Source of the DNA: Variovorax sp. V93
Lineage (GTDB): Bacteria; Pseudomonadota; Gammaproteobacteria; Burkholderiales; Burkholderiaceae_C
DNA: 64,000 nt
NCBI RefSeq assembly: GCF_041154485.1
Contig: NZ_AP028669.1
Location: forward strand, 1,984,001 to 2,048,000
Direction: 5' to 3'
Positions 1 to 9,016 of this stretch are shown here, in pieces. The notes below the pieces were generated by a model. The model had not been told where the DNA came from. It was given only the letters and a program-made list of their open reading frames with translations, and did no database searches. How positions within the stretch are numbered: position 1 is the first letter of the stretch; the number at the start of each line of letters is the position of its first letter. The position numbers and the translations under genes are program-made.

Positions 1-1
1 C

Positions 2-1078
2 CATCATGGCGAGCTCGATGCGGAAGAGGGCGCAGTGCCCGCCGTGGCCGATCCGATCGAAGTGCAGGTGCTCGAGGCCTTCATTGCCCAGCACTACATC
101 GACGTGCCCGTGCCCGCCACGCTGGTGCTGAGCCACCTGGTGAGCCGCGAGCTGATCGAGGCGATCTCGCAGCAGGCCGGCGCGCGCGTGACGGCGGTGT
201 TCCAGCCGCGCGAGCAGCGCCGGCACTGGCTGGAGATGGCCGAGACCAACGCCGGCCTGCAACTGGCCCGGCTGCTGGCAGAAGAAGGTTCGCAGCAGGC
301 GCGCACCCGCGCGCTGGCCGATGCGCTCGAGCTCGCGCCGGACGACCTCGACAACTTCCGCATCGAATGCTTCGACATCTCGCACACCGCGGGCGAGGCC
401 ACGCAGGCTTCGTGCGTGGTGTTCGAGCACCACACGATGCAGAACCGCGAATACCGCCGCTACAACATCGAGGGCATCACGCCCGGCGACGACTACGCCG
501 CGATGCGCCAGGTGCTGCACCGCCGCTACGGCAAGCTGGCCGAGGCAATGGCGGCCGAGACCGAGGCGCTGCCGCCGGGCGACGCCGAGAGCGATGGCAG
601 CGGCGCATCGCCCAAGACCCGGACCGCGCGCATGCCGGAACTGGTGCTGGTCGACGGCGGCAAGGGGCAGGTGTCGATGGCGCGCGAAGTGTTCAGCGAA
701 CTGGGCCTGCCGCTGTCGCTGATCGTCGGCGTCGAGAAGGGCGAGGGCCGCAAGGTCGGCCTCGAGGAACTGGTGTTCGCCGATGGCCGCGAGAAGGTCT
801 ACCTGGGCAAGGACTCGGCGGCGCTGATGCTGGTGGCGCAGATCCGCGACGAGGCGCACCGCTTTGCCATCACCGGCATGCGCGCCAAGCGCGCGAAGGT
901 GCGCGTGGGCGGCAGCCAGCTCGAAGACATTCCGGGCATCGGACCGAAGCGCCGCGCGCGCCTGCTGCAGCGCTTCGGTGGAATCCGCGGCGTGGCGGCG
1001 GCCAGCGTCGAGGACATCGCGTCGGTCGAAGGCATTGCCACGGACCTGGCCGAGGAAATCTATCGCGCACTGCATTGA
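2..1078 (+). CDS. uvrC: UvrABC system protein C, C-terminal part (5' truncated by window edge)
   Basis: This is the C-terminal ~359 residues of the UvrC subunit of the nucleotide-excision-repair endonuclease, which makes the incisions on both sides of a DNA lesion after UvrA/UvrB recognition. The frame is open to the left edge, so the GTG at 35 is not the real start. Visible landmarks are the RNase-H-like nuclease core, with FDISHTAGE and VLVDGGKGQ (catalytic acidic residues), and a C-terminal helix-hairpin-helix pair beginning at [10 protein letters not shown] that binds DNA. An Ala/Ser/Gly-rich insert (about residues 185-205 of the visible part) lies between the two nuclease motifs. The gene is followed 55 nt later by pgsA, a pairing common in proteobacteria. 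Confidence 0.97.
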   Translation, partial: HHGELDAEEGAVPAVADPIEVQVLEAFIAQHYIDVPVPATLVLSHLVSRELIEAISQQAGARVTAVFQPREQRRHWLEMAETNAGLQLARLLAEEGSQQARTRALADALELAPDDLDNFRIECFDISHTAGEATQASCVVFEHHTMQNREYRRYNIEGITPGDDYAAMRQVLHRRYGKLAEAMAAETEALPPGDAESDGSGASPKTRTARMPELVLVDGGKGQVSMAREVFSELGLPLSLIVGVEKGEGRKVGLEELVFADGREKVYLGKDSAALMLVAQIRDEAHRFAITGMRAKRAKVRVGGSQLEDIPGIGPKRRARLLQRFGGIRGVAAASVEDIASVEGIATDLAEEIYRALH

Positions 1079-1120
1079 GGCCGATTGCCCCCGGCTTTCG
1101 GTTCCGCCTCTCGCGCATGA

Positions 1121-1126
1121 CACAAT
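1121..1126 (+). promoter_or_regulatory. Candidate -10 element just upstream of pgsA
   Basis: CACAAT lies 7 nt before the pgsA ATG and no Shine-Dalgarno sequence is visible between them. If it acts as a -10 element, transcription would begin at or next to the start codon. No good -35 is seen. The same arrangement recurs at 3621, 15914, 48628 and 62991. Confidence 0.4.
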
Positions 1127-1133
1127 CGCCCGC

Positions 1134-1700
1134 ATGTTCTGGACCCTCCCGACCATCATGACCTGGACGCGCATCGTCGCGATTCCATTGATCGTTGGTG
1201 TGTTCTACCTGCCGATGGCCGAGCCGATGCGCAACCTGATCGCCACGGTCATGTTCATCGTCTTCGCGGCCACCGACTGGCTCGACGGCTTCCTGGCGCG
1301 AAAGCTCAACCAGACTTCGGCCTTCGGCGCCTTCCTCGATCCGGTGGCCGACAAGTTCCTGGTCTGCGCCTCGCTGCTGGTGCTGGTGCACCTGAACCGG
1401 GCCGACGTGTTCGTGGCGCTGATCATCATCGGCCGCGAGATCGCCATCTCGGCCCTGCGCGAATGGATGGCGCAGATCGGCGCCAGCAAGAGCGTGGCGG
1501 TCCACATGATCGGCAAGGTCAAGACCACCGTGCAGATGGTCGCGATTCCGTTCCTGCTCTATGACGGACACCTCTTCAAGATCATCGACACCGGCCTCTG
1601 GGGGCAGTGGCTGATCTGGATCTCGGCCGTGCTCACGATCTGGTCGATGGTCTATTACCTGCAGAAGGCCATCCCCGAAATCCGGGCCCGCGCGAAATGA
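1134..1700 (+). CDS. pgsA: CDP-diacylglycerol--glycerol-3-phosphate 3-phosphatidyltransferase
   Basis: This 188-aa integral membrane enzyme makes phosphatidylglycerol phosphate from CDP-diacylglycerol and glycerol-3-phosphate, the committed step to phosphatidylglycerol and cardiolipin. The CDP-alcohol phosphatidyltransferase signature is intact: D51-G52-x2-A55-R56-x8-G65-x3-D69-x3-D73, with the metal-binding aspartates. Several hydrophobic membrane segments surround it. The ATG at 1134 gives the usual family N-terminus (MFWTLPTIMTWTRI); extending the frame further upstream would run into uvrC. The stop overlaps the next gene's ATG by 4 nt (ATGA), so the two are probably translationally coupled. 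Confidence 0.96.
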   Translation: MFWTLPTIMTWTRIVAIPLIVGVFYLPMAEPMRNLIATVMFIVFAATDWLDGFLARKLNQTSAFGAFLDPVADKFLVCASLLVLVHLNRADVFVALIIIGREIAISALREWMAQIGASKSVAVHMIGKVKTTVQMVAIPFLLYDGHLFKIIDTGLWGQWLIWISAVLTIWSMVYYLQKAIPEIRARAK

Positions 1701-2581
1701 GCGTGGCTGCGGCCCGCGGCGCAAGCTGGCTGCGTGCCATGCCGGCCGTCTTCGTGCTCATCTGGAGCACGGGCTTCATCGTTGCGCGCTATGGCATGCC
1801 TTATGCGCCGCCGCTCAAGTTCCTGGCCGTGCGCTTTGCGCTTTCTCTTGTGTGCTTCTGCCTCTGGGTCGCGCTTGCGCGGGTCCCCTGGCCGAAGGAG
1901 CGCGCGCAGTGGGGACACCTGGCGGTGACCGGCGTCCTGATGCAGGCCGGCTACCTGGGCGGCGTCTGGGCCGCGGTGCATGCGGGCATGGGCGCGGGGC
2001 TGGTGGCATTGCTGGTCGGCATCCAGCCGGTGCTGACCGCCATCTGGCTGTCGTTCAACGGCGGGCGCATTTCGCAGCGCCAATGGGCCGGGCTGGTGCT
2101 CGGCTTTGCGGGCCTGGTGCTCGTGGTGTCGCGCAAGTTCGGGCAGGGATCGGAGGTCAGTGCGTTGACCATGGCGCTTGCGGTGATGGCGCTCCTTTCG
2201 ATCACGGCGGGCACGCTGTACCAGAAGCGCTTCGTCGCGCCCTGCGACGTGCGCAGCGCGAGCGCCGTGCAGATGGTGGCCGCATTGATTGTGTGCCTGC
2301 CCTTTGCGGCGATGGAATCGCAGGGCATCGAATGGAACGCGCATTCGACCGGCGCCATGGCCTGGTCGGTGCTGGTGCTGTCGCTCGGCGGCAGCTCGCT
2401 GCTCTACATGCTGATCCAGCGCGGCACGGCCACCGCCGTCACGAGCCTGCTCTACCTGGTGCCGCCGTGCACCGCGGTGATGGCCTGGCTGCTGTTCGCC
2501 GAGCCGATCACTCTGGTGACCTTGCTGGGCATCGGGCTCACCGCAGCCGGCGTGAGCCTGGTGGTGCGCAGCGAGCGCTGA
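1697..2581 (+). CDS. DMT-superfamily (EamA-type) membrane transporter
   Basis: This 294-aa protein has about ten hydrophobic helices arranged as two EamA repeats (roughly residues 12-140 and 155-292). The start IWSTGFIVARYGMPYAPP is the typical EamA opening (W-x-x-x-F). Members export metabolites or amino acids, or act as drug/metabolite permeases; the substrate cannot be read from the sequence. It starts inside the pgsA stop codon (ATGA). The association with pgsA is probably positional rather than functional. Confidence 0.85.
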   Translation: MSVAAARGASWLRAMPAVFVLIWSTGFIVARYGMPYAPPLKFLAVRFALSLVCFCLWVALARVPWPKERAQWGHLAVTGVLMQAGYLGGVWAAVHAGMGAGLVALLVGIQPVLTAIWLSFNGGRISQRQWAGLVLGFAGLVLVVSRKFGQGSEVSALTMALAVMALLSITAGTLYQKRFVAPCDVRSASAVQMVAALIVCLPFAAMESQGIEWNAHSTGAMAWSVLVLSLGGSSLLYMLIQRGTATAVTSLLYLVPPCTAVMAWLLFAEPITLVTLLGIGLTAAGVSLVVRSER

Positions 2582-2599
2582 GCCGCCTTTGCTTTTTCT

Positions 2600-3562
2600 T
2601 CAGCGCGGCGCACCGGCCTTGCCGGGTTTCCAGGGCTCGCCGCGAAACTGTTCCGCCAGGTGGTCGAGCAGCAGCCGCACGCGGCGCGGCGTCTTGGGGC
2701 GCCAGGGCGCGATCCAGTGGATGTCGGCATCGGGCATGGCGTAGTGGGGCAGCACGCGCACCAGCTCGCCGGAAGCCAGCTGCGGTGCGATGTCCCACAG
2801 GCTGCGCAGCATGATGCCGTGGCCGGCCAGGCACCAGTCGCGCACCATCTCGCCCGAATTGCTCGTCAGCGGACCCTGGACGCGCACGCGCGCGGTGCTG
2901 CCGTCGCGCGCATGGCGCAGGGTCCACAGCGCGAACTGATGCTGGTTGACCTCGCCGTTCTCGCGCGCGACCAGGCAGTCGTGCACCGCCAGCGCGTCGA
3001 CCGTGGCCGGCAGGCCGCGCCGTTCTATATATGAAGGAGATGCGGCGAGCACGCGCTGGTTGCGCGCAATGCGGCGCGTGACCCAGTCGGCCGCGCGGCG
3101 CTGCTGCACGGCCCAGAGCCAGAGTGCACCGTCATACCCTTCGGCGCCGAGGTCGGGCAGCCGCTCGGTCAGCAGCAATTCGATCTGCAGCCCGGGATGG
3201 CGCGCCTGGAAGCTGGCCAGGGCAGGGCCGAGCCAGCGCCGGCCGAAGCCGAAGGTCGCAGCCAGCCGGATGGTGCCGACCAGTTCGTTCTGCCGCTCGC
3301 CGAGCTCGCTTTCGAGCGCGGCAAAGCCTTCGAGCAGCGCCCCGGCATGCAGGCAGACCGCTTCTCCCTCGGCCGTCACGCTGAGCCGGCGCGTGGTGCG
3401 CTCGAACAGCCGCTGGCCCAGCCGCGCCTCGAGCGCGCCGAGCCGCTTGGTCACGACGGAGGGCACCACGTCGAGCGTGGCGGAGGCGCCCGCCAGGCTT
3501 CCCTGGTCGCGGATGGCCAGCACGAGCTCGAGATCGCCGCGGTCCATCGACAGTGGATTCAT
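2600..3562 (-). CDS. LysR-family transcriptional regulator
   Basis: This 320-aa LysR-type regulator has an N-terminal winged helix-turn-helix (about residues 8-66; LELVLAIRDQGSLAGASATL and RLFERTTRRLSVT) and a C-terminal periplasmic-binding-protein-like effector domain. ATG at 3562 is used; a second in-frame ATG lies five codons in. It is divergent from the dehalogenase/dehydrogenase pair across a 70-bp gap, the classic geometry for a LysR protein controlling its neighbour. The effector is unknown; a haloacid or hydroxy-acid is a reasonable guess from context only. Confidence 0.9.
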   Translation of the reverse strand: MNPLSMDRGDLELVLAIRDQGSLAGASATLDVVPSVVTKRLGALEARLGQRLFERTTRRLSVTAEGEAVCLHAGALLEGFAALESELGERQNELVGTIRLAATFGFGRRWLGPALASFQARHPGLQIELLLTERLPDLGAEGYDGALWLWAVQQRRAADWVTRRIARNQRVLAASPSYIERRGLPATVDALAVHDCLVARENGEVNQHQFALWTLRHARDGSTARVRVQGPLTSNSGEMVRDWCLAGHGIMLRSLWDIAPQLASGELVRVLPHYAMPDADIHWIAPWRPKTPRRVRLLLDHLAEQFRGEPWKPGKAGAPR

Positions 3563-3597
3563 GCCAAATCGGAAAGTATGAATTGGTTGATTGTTGC

Positions 3598-3626
3598 TTG
3601 ATGATCGACGGAGCGCAACGCACAAT
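3598..3626 (+). promoter_or_regulatory. Candidate promoter of the dehalogenase/dehydrogenase operon
   Basis: TTGATG (3598-3603) and CACAAT (3621-3626) are spaced by 17 bp, a plausible sigma-70 promoter. The -10-like box ends 6 nt before the GTG start at 3633, so the transcript could be leaderless or nearly so. The site lies in the divergent LysR gap. Confidence 0.45.
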
Positions 3627-3632
3627 CGCCGC

Positions 3633-4547
3633 GTGACTGCTTCCTTCTTCGACTTTCCCGAATTCGACATCGAGCGCAACGGCGTGCGCGTGCATGGCCG
3701 CATCGGCGGGCGCGGCGCGCCCCTGCTGCTCCTGCACGGGCATCCGCAGACGCACCTGATCTGGCACCGCGTGGCGCCGGTGCTCGCCGAGCAGTTCACT
3801 GTGGTGGCGGTGGACCTGCGCGGCTATGGCGACTCCGGCCGCCCTGCGGACGATGCGGATCACATGGCCTACAGCAAGCGCGAAATGGCGCTCGATGCGC
3901 TCGCCGCCATGCGCCATCACGGCTTCGAGCGCTTCGGCGTGCTGGCCCACGACCGAGGCGCGCGGGTCGCGCATCGGCTGGCCGCCGACCATGCGGCGGC
4001 CGTCGACCGCATGCTGCTGCTGGACATCGCGCCCACGCTCTCGATGTACGAGAACACCACCGAGGCCTTTGCGCGCGCCTATTGGCACTGGTTCTTCCTG
4101 ATCCAGCCGCCGCCGCTGCCCGAGACCCTGATCGCCTCCGACCCGGTGCGCTACGTGCGCAGCGTGATGGGCGGGCGCCACGCGGGGCTCGCGCCCTTCG
4201 CGCCCGAGGTGCTGGCCGAGTACGAGCGCTGCGCGGCCATTGCGGGCACGGCCGAATCCATCTGCGGCGACTACCGCGCGTCCGCCACCATCGACCTCGT
4301 GCACGACCGCGCCGACATCGCCGCCGGCCGCAAGCTTGCGCAACCGCTGCGCGTGCTCTGGGGCGAGCACGGCGCGGTGGGCCGATGCTTCGACGTGCTC
4401 TCGCTCTGGCGCGAATGCGCCACCCAGGTTTCGGGCCGCGCCTTGCCGTGCGGCCACTACGTACCGGAGGAAGCCCCGCGCGAACTCCTCGCCGAGGCGC
4501 TCCAGTTCTTCACTTCCCCTCTCCAGCAAGAAGGAACCAGACCATGA
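3633..4547 (+). CDS. Alpha/beta hydrolase, fluoroacetate (haloacetate) dehalogenase type
   Basis: This 304-aa alpha/beta hydrolase closely matches the fluoroacetate dehalogenase pattern. Counting from the GTG start, the nucleophile is D107 in HDRGAR, with R108 and R111 as carboxylate-binding arginines. D131 follows in LLLDIAP, then H152-W153 in YWHWFFL as the halide pocket, Y214 in GDYRASATID, and the catalytic His in CGHYVPEE. The spacing of D107, D131 and H152-W153 (24 and 45-46 residues) equals that of the characterised Rhodopseudomonas enzyme. The expected reaction is hydrolysis of a haloacetate to glycolate. GTG 3633 is chosen because upstream TTG starts add unrelated residues and 304 aa is the family length. 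The stop overlaps the next gene (ATGA). Confidence 0.82.
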   Translation: MTASFFDFPEFDIERNGVRVHGRIGGRGAPLLLLHGHPQTHLIWHRVAPVLAEQFTVVAVDLRGYGDSGRPADDADHMAYSKREMALDALAAMRHHGFERFGVLAHDRGARVAHRLAADHAAAVDRMLLLDIAPTLSMYENTTEAFARAYWHWFFLIQPPPLPETLIASDPVRYVRSVMGGRHAGLAPFAPEVLAEYERCAAIAGTAESICGDYRASATIDLVHDRADIAAGRKLAQPLRVLWGEHGAVGRCFDVLSLWRECATQVSGRALPCGHYVPEEAPRELLAEALQFFTSPLQQEGTRP

Positions 4548-5629
4548 CCACCCACAGAATCGCAGTCATCGCCGGCGACGGCATCGGCAAGGAAACCATG
4601 CCCGAAGGCCTGCGCGTGGTCGATGCCGCGGCGCGCAAGTTCGGCATCGACCTGAAGTTCGACCACTTCGACTTCTCGAGCTGGGACTACTGCGAGAAGC
4701 ACGGCAAGATGCTGCCCGACAACTGGAAGGACCAGATCGGCGGGCATGACGCCATCTACTTCGGCGCGGTCGGCTGGCCCGAGAAGATTGCCGACCACGT
4801 GTCGCTCTGGGGCTCGCTGCTCTTGTTCCGCCGCGAATTCGACCAGTACATCAACCTGCGTCCCGCACGCCTGATGCCCGGCATCACGGCCCCCGTGGTG
4901 CGGCGCGACGGCACGCCGCGCGAGCCCGGCGAGATCGACATGTACATCGTGCGCGAGAACACCGAAGGCGAATACTCGAGCATCGGCGGTCGCATGTACG
5001 AAGGCACGCCGCGCGAGATCGTGGTGCAGGAAACCGTGATGTCGCGCGTGGGCGTCGACCGCGTGCTCAAGTTCGCCTTCGAGCTCGCACAGTCGCGCCC
5101 AAAGAAGCACCTGACGAGCGCCACCAAGTCGAACGGCATCTCCATCACCATGCCCTACTGGGACGAGCGCGTGGCCGAAATGGCGAAGAACTATCCGGGC
5201 GTGAAGCTCGACAAGTTCCACATCGACATCCTCACGGCCCACTTCGTGCAGCGGCCCGACTTCTTCGACGTGGTCGTGGCCAGCAACCTGTTCGGCGACA
5301 TCCTGTCCGACCTCGGCCCTGCGTGCACCGGCACCATCGGCATCGCGCCCAGCGCCAACCTCAACCCGGAGCGCACCACGCCCTCGCTGTTCGAGCCGGT
5401 GCACGGCTCGGCGCCCGACATCGCGGGCAAGGGCATCGCCAACCCGATCGGACAGATCTGGTGCGGCGCGATGATGCTCGAGTTCCTGGGCCACAAGAAC
5501 GCGCACGACGCGATCCTTTCCACCATCGAAAAGGTGCTGGCGCCCCAAAGCGGAGCGCCGCGCACGCCCGACATCGGCGGCAAGGCGAGCACCAGCGACC
5601 TTGGCAAGGCCATTGCCGAGGCCCTTTGA
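4544..5629 (+). CDS. Tartrate dehydrogenase / D-malate decarboxylating dehydrogenase family
   Basis: This 361-aa NAD-dependent beta-decarboxylating dehydrogenase belongs to the isocitrate/isopropylmalate superfamily. The opening IAVIAGDGIGKE, the arginine-rich substrate loop, SATKSNGISITMPYWDERV and the C-terminal EPVHGSAPDIAGKGIANP motif match the tartrate dehydrogenase / D-malate dehydrogenase branch rather than leuB or icd. It would oxidise tartrate or D-malate in the cytoplasm. The ATG at 4544 follows the Shine-Dalgarno-like AAGGAA and overlaps the dehalogenase stop codon by 4 nt, so the two are coupled. The exact substrate cannot be fixed from sequence. Confidence 0.85.
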   Translation: MTTHRIAVIAGDGIGKETMPEGLRVVDAAARKFGIDLKFDHFDFSSWDYCEKHGKMLPDNWKDQIGGHDAIYFGAVGWPEKIADHVSLWGSLLLFRREFDQYINLRPARLMPGITAPVVRRDGTPREPGEIDMYIVRENTEGEYSSIGGRMYEGTPREIVVQETVMSRVGVDRVLKFAFELAQSRPKKHLTSATKSNGISITMPYWDERVAEMAKNYPGVKLDKFHIDILTAHFVQRPDFFDVVVASNLFGDILSDLGPACTGTIGIAPSANLNPERTTPSLFEPVHGSAPDIAGKGIANPIGQIWCGAMMLEFLGHKNAHDAILSTIEKVLAPQSGAPRTPDIGGKASTSDLGKAIAEAL

Positions 5630-5694
5630 AATTCGTCTTCAAGAAACGCCCCTAAAATCGCGCGCTCCGCTGTTCTGCACGGCCTCGTGTCGTA

Positions 5695-5723
5695 TTGACA
5701 CCCTGCAGACCAGTGGTTGTAAT
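5695..5723 (+). promoter_or_regulatory. Sigma-70 promoter of hupB
   Basis: A perfect -35 TTGACA (5695-5700) and TGTAAT (-10, 5718-5723) are separated by 17 bp. The site is about 120 nt upstream of the HU start. This is one of the best sigma-70 matches in the window. A further TAAAAT at 5653-5658 could be a second -10. Confidence 0.75.
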
Positions 5724-5844
5724 CCTCGCTGGCAGCGCGCTGCCGAGGCGTCAGTCCTGCCAGGCTTGTCGAGCCGCGTCATTTCGCGGCCAGCTCGCAG
5801 CTGACGAAAGCCGACCAACTTTATTTCTTCTACAAGGGGCCCTT

Positions 5845-6117
5845 GTGAACAAGACCGAACTGATTGAGCACATCGCAAAGAACGCCGATATTTCCAAGGC
5901 AGCCGCTACCCGCGCGCTGGAATCCACCATCGGCGCCATTCGTACCACGCTCAAAAAAGGCGGCTCGGTGTCGCTGGTCGGTTTTGGCACTTTCGCAGTC
6001 GGCAAAAGGGCGGCTCGCACCGGCCGCAATCCGCGCACCGGCGACGCGATTAAAATCAAGGCCGCCAAGATTCCGAAGTTCCGTCCGGGCAAGGCGTTGA
6101 AAGACGCGCTGAACTAA
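5845..6117 (+). CDS. hupB: HU-family nucleoid DNA-binding protein
   Basis: This 90-aa HU-type histone-like protein bends and compacts DNA as a dimer. The sequence is a full-length HU fold: the helical N-terminus [20 protein letters not shown], the core GFGTF, and the DNA-binding arm [16 protein letters not shown] with its conserved R-NP-TG motif. The start is GTG at 5845, giving the canonical MNKTEL opening. It has its own strong promoter and is followed by tRNA-Val and ppiD, an order also seen in related bacteria. Confidence 0.97.
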   Translation: MNKTELIEHIAKNADISKAAATRALESTIGAIRTTLKKGGSVSLVGFGTFAVGKRAARTGRNPRTGDAIKIKAAKIPKFRPGKALKDALN

Positions 6118-6146
6118 GACGTAGACTCGGAGAAGTATTCCCGGTG

Positions 6147-6222
6147 GGGTGCTTAGCTCAGCTGGTAGAGCGGCGCCCTTACAAGGCGTAGGTCGGGGGT
6201 TCGAGCCCCTCAGCACCCACCA
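6147..6222 (+). tRNA. tRNA-Val (anticodon TAC)
   Basis: This is a 76-nt cloverleaf with acceptor stem GGGTGCT/AGCACCC, D stem GCTC/GAGC, and an anticodon stem closing the loop CTTACAA (anticodon TAC at 6180-6182). The T arm contains GTTCGAGC, and the CCA end is genomically encoded. It lies between hupB and ppiD and may be co-transcribed with hupB. Confidence 0.97.
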
Positions 6223-6236
6223 CCACCCGATGCAAA

Positions 6237-6260
6237 GGCGAACACTGGTTCGCCTTTTTT
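6237..6260 (+). terminator. Rho-independent terminator after tRNA-Val
   Basis: The stem GGCGAAC/GTTCGCC (6237-6243, 6248-6254) has a 4-nt loop and is followed directly by six T. It ends the hupB-tRNA transcript ahead of ppiD. Confidence 0.85.
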
Positions 6261-6299
6261 ATTGCCGTCCCGACATCCGTCGCAAAAGAGTGTTCAAGC

Positions 6300-8213
6300 A
6301 TGTTTGATTTCTTCCGCAAGTACAACAAGATCGTCATGATTTTCTTGTTCTTGCTGATCATTCCCTCGTTCGTCCTCTTTGGCGTGGAGCGCTATCAGGG
6401 CTCCGGCGGCGAAGTGAAGGTCGCGCGGGTCGATGGCCAGAGCATCACCCGGCCCGAGTGGGATGCGCAGCATCGCCTCGAGACTGACCGCATCCGCCAG
6501 CAATCGCCCAACGTCGATCCGGCGCTGCTCGAATCCGACGTGATGCGCTATGCCACGCTGGAGCGCATGGTGCGCGACCGCGTGCTGGCCGCGGCGGCGG
6601 CCAAGTCGAACGTGACCATCTCCGAAGAGCGGCTGTCGCGCATCTTCGCGCAGGACACGGGCCTTGCGGCGTTCCGCACGCCGGACGGCAAGTTCGACCG
6701 CGAGAGCTTCCAGCGCGTCACCGGCCGCACGCCGGAGCAGTACGAGGCGTCGATGCGCGCCGAGCTGGCCACGCAGCAGATGCTGTTGGGCATCACGGGC
6801 ACGGCCTTCACGCCGCCCGCGCTGGCTGCGGCAACCATCAACGCCTTCTACGACCGTCGCGAGATCCAGGTCGCGCGCTTCAGCCCCGAGAGCTTCGCGT
6901 CCAAGGTGACCGTGAGCGATGCCGACGTGGAGGCCTACTACAAGGCCCACACCGCCCAGTTCCAGGCGCCCGAGCAGGCCAGCATCGAATACCTCGTGCT
7001 CGACCTGGAAGCCGCCAAGAAGAACATCTCGGTCAACGAGGCCGACCTCAAGACCTACTACGAGCAGAACACGGCGCGCTTCGGTACCAAGGAAGAACGC
7101 CGCGCCAGCCACATCCTGATCACCGCACCGGCAAGCGCACCGGCAGCCGACCGCGCCAAGGCCAAGGCCAGGGCAGAGCAATTGCTCGCCGAAGTGAGGA
7201 AGGCGCCCGCCACCTTCGCCGACGTTGCGCGCAAGAACTCGCAGGATCCCGGATCGGCGGAGAAGGGCGGCGACCTCGACTTCGTGACCCGCGGCGCGAT
7301 GGTCAAGCCCTTCGAGGATGCGCTGTTCGCGCTCAAGAAGGGCGACATCAGCGACGTGGTCGAAACCGAGTTCGGCTATCACATCATCCGCCTCGCCGAC
7401 ATCAAGCCGGCCGTGGTGCCGCCGTTCGAGCAGGTGCGCGCCACCATCGAGAACGAAGTCCGTGCGCAGCAGGCGACGCAGGAATTCGCGAAGGCCGCGG
7501 AAACCTTCACCGATGCGGTCTACCAGCAGCCCGACAGCCTCAAGCCCGCGGCGGAAAAGCTGAAGCTCACGATCCAGACGGCCGGCAACGTCTCGCGCAC
7601 GCCGCCGCCGGGCGCCACCGGCGTGCTCGCGAACCGCAATTTCCTGAACGCGCTGTTCGCGGCCGATTCGCTGGATCGCAAGCAGAACACCGAAGCCATC
7701 GAAGTCGGCTCCAACCAGCTCGCGGCAGGCCGCGTGACGCAGTACACGCCCGCGCATCCGATGCCCCTGGCCGAAGTCAAGGACAAGATCCGTGCGCAGC
7801 TCATCACCGAGCGTGCCGCGGTCATGGCCAAGGCAGAGGGCGAAGCCAAGCTCGCCGCCTGGACTGCCAAGGCCGACGGCGCCACCTTTGGCGCGCCGGT
7901 CACGGTTTCGCGACGCGAAGCGCAGGCCCAGCCCATTGCCGTCATCGATGCAGCGCTGCGCGCCGACGCGTCCAAGCTGCCTGCGCTGGTGGGCGTCGAC
8001 CTGGGTACGCAAGGCTATGCGGTGGTTCGCGTGATGAAGGTGGTTCCGCGCACGCCGTCGGCGCCTGAGCAAACGCAGCAGGAGAACGCGCAGGTCGGCC
8101 AGTCGGTGGCTGCGGCGGAAGAAGTTGCTTACTACAACGTGCTGAAGGAACGCTTCAAGGCCGAGATCCTCGTGCCGAAGCCGGCGGAGACGCTGCCCAC
8201 GGCAGCCCGCTGA
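6300..8213 (+). CDS. ppiD: Membrane-anchored peptidyl-prolyl isomerase / periplasmic folding factor PpiD
   Basis: This 637-aa protein has a short cytoplasmic N-terminus and one membrane anchor (about residues 13-31, [19 protein letters not shown]). A SurA-like N-terminal chaperone region and a parvulin PpiC domain follow (about 266-367; RASHILIT ... [22 protein letters not shown] ... FGYHIIRL), with a long C-terminal chaperone arm. It assists folding of proteins leaving the Sec translocon on the periplasmic side of the inner membrane. The length fits PpiD (about 620-640 aa). It is separated from tRNA-Val by a terminator, so it should have its own promoter. Confidence 0.93.
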   Translation: MFDFFRKYNKIVMIFLFLLIIPSFVLFGVERYQGSGGEVKVARVDGQSITRPEWDAQHRLETDRIRQQSPNVDPALLESDVMRYATLERMVRDRVLAAAAAKSNVTISEERLSRIFAQDTGLAAFRTPDGKFDRESFQRVTGRTPEQYEASMRAELATQQMLLGITGTAFTPPALAAATINAFYDRREIQVARFSPESFASKVTVSDADVEAYYKAHTAQFQAPEQASIEYLVLDLEAAKKNISVNEADLKTYYEQNTARFGTKEERRASHILITAPASAPAADRAKAKARAEQLLAEVRKAPATFADVARKNSQDPGSAEKGGDLDFVTRGAMVKPFEDALFALKKGDISDVVETEFGYHIIRLADIKPAVVPPFEQVRATIENEVRAQQATQEFAKAAETFTDAVYQQPDSLKPAAEKLKLTIQTAGNVSRTPPPGATGVLANRNFLNALFAADSLDRKQNTEAIEVGSNQLAAGRVTQYTPAHPMPLAEVKDKIRAQLITERAAVMAKAEGEAKLAAWTAKADGATFGAPVTVSRREAQAQPIAVIDAALRADASKLPALVGVDLGTQGYAVVRVMKVVPRTPSAPEQTQQENAQVGQSVAAAEEVAYYNVLKERFKAEILVPKPAETLPTAAR

Positions 8214-8250
8214 CCCGTGGGACCGGCGCGCGCTGTCGCGCCTGGGTCAG
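8210..8250 (+). other. Nested inverted repeat over the ppiD stop codon
   Basis: The arms CTGACCC (8210-8216) and GGGTCAG (8244-8250) enclose an inner GGCGCG/CGCGCC hairpin (8225-8230, 8237-8242). The ppiD TGA lies inside the left arm. There is no T-tract, so it may be an RNA-stabilising or rho-type end rather than a simple terminator. Confidence 0.4.
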
Positions 8251-8276
8251 CGGCCCGCGGCACTCGTCGCACGTGG

Positions 8277-8299
8277 GACAAGTGCAAGCTGCGCTTGTC
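8277..8299 (+). other. Hairpin upstream of the histidine phosphatase gene
   Basis: The arms GACAAGTGCA (8277-8286) and TGCGCTTGTC (8290-8299) form ten pairs (one T-G) around a 3-nt loop, ending 15 nt before the ATG at 8315. It could be a DNA operator or a 5'-leader hairpin. Confidence 0.45.
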
Positions 8300-8314
8300 G
8301 CCAGAATCCCAGGC

Positions 8315-8989
8315 ATGGGAACCCTCTATCTCGTGCGCCACGGCCAGGCCAGTTTCGGCGCTGCCGACTACGACAAGCTGAGCGAGCTCGGGCACAGGCA
8401 GTCCGTGCGCCTCGGCGAATACTGGCGGGAGCGCGGCATGCATTTCGATGCCGTGATCACCGGCACCCTGAAGCGCCATCGACAGACCTGGGAAGGCATT
8501 GCCGAGGGACTGGCGCTGAAGCGCGACGATGTGCTGGCGTGGCCCGGGCTCAACGAGTACGACAGCGAGGCGGTCATTGCCACCATCCACGAAGGCAAGC
8601 TCGAGAAGCCCGACTCGCCCGAGATGTACCGCAACCACTTCCGCCTCTTGCGCGATGGCCTCGGCGCCTGGATGCAGGGCCGGACCCGGCCCGTCGGCAT
8701 GCCGAGCTATGTCGACTTCCTGGCGGGCGTGACAACGGCGCTCGACCATGTGCGCGCCCGCCACCATGGCGCCAAGGTGCTGGTGGTGTCGAGCGGCGGA
8801 CCCATCAGCACGGCGGTTGGCCATGTGCTGGGAACGAGCCCGGAAACCACGATCGAACTGAACCTGCGCATCCGGAACACCGCCGTGACGGAGTTCGCCT
8901 TCACGCCCAAGCGGCACATGCTCGTCACCTACAACACGCTGCCGCACCTGGACGCTGCGGCCTACGAGAACTGGATCACCTACGCCTGA
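8315..8989 (+). CDS. Histidine phosphatase (phosphoglycerate-mutase-like) family protein
   Basis: This 224-aa protein opens with MGTLYLVRHGQASFG, the RHG motif with phospho-accepting H9. A second conserved histidine region (VVSSGGPISTAV) follows near residue 165. Members are cofactor-independent phosphatases acting on small phosphorylated metabolites or phosphoproteins; the substrate is not evident. ATG 8315 is preferred because it places the RHG motif next to the N-terminus, as in the family. A CAGAAT hexamer ends 7 nt upstream. It is convergent with the next gene. Confidence 0.85.
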   Translation: MGTLYLVRHGQASFGAADYDKLSELGHRQSVRLGEYWRERGMHFDAVITGTLKRHRQTWEGIAEGLALKRDDVLAWPGLNEYDSEAVIATIHEGKLEKPDSPEMYRNHFRLLRDGLGAWMQGRTRPVGMPSYVDFLAGVTTALDHVRARHHGAKVLVVSSGGPISTAVGHVLGTSPETTIELNLRIRNTAVTEFAFTPKRHMLVTYNTLPHLDAAAYENWITYA

Positions 8990-9016
8990 GACCCCGGTGC
9001 AGGGGCACGATCGGCC

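Noticed and set aside
6147..6222. tRNA-Val as an integration site
   Set aside because: No integrase, no duplicated 3' end of the tRNA nearby, and the neighbours are core genes.
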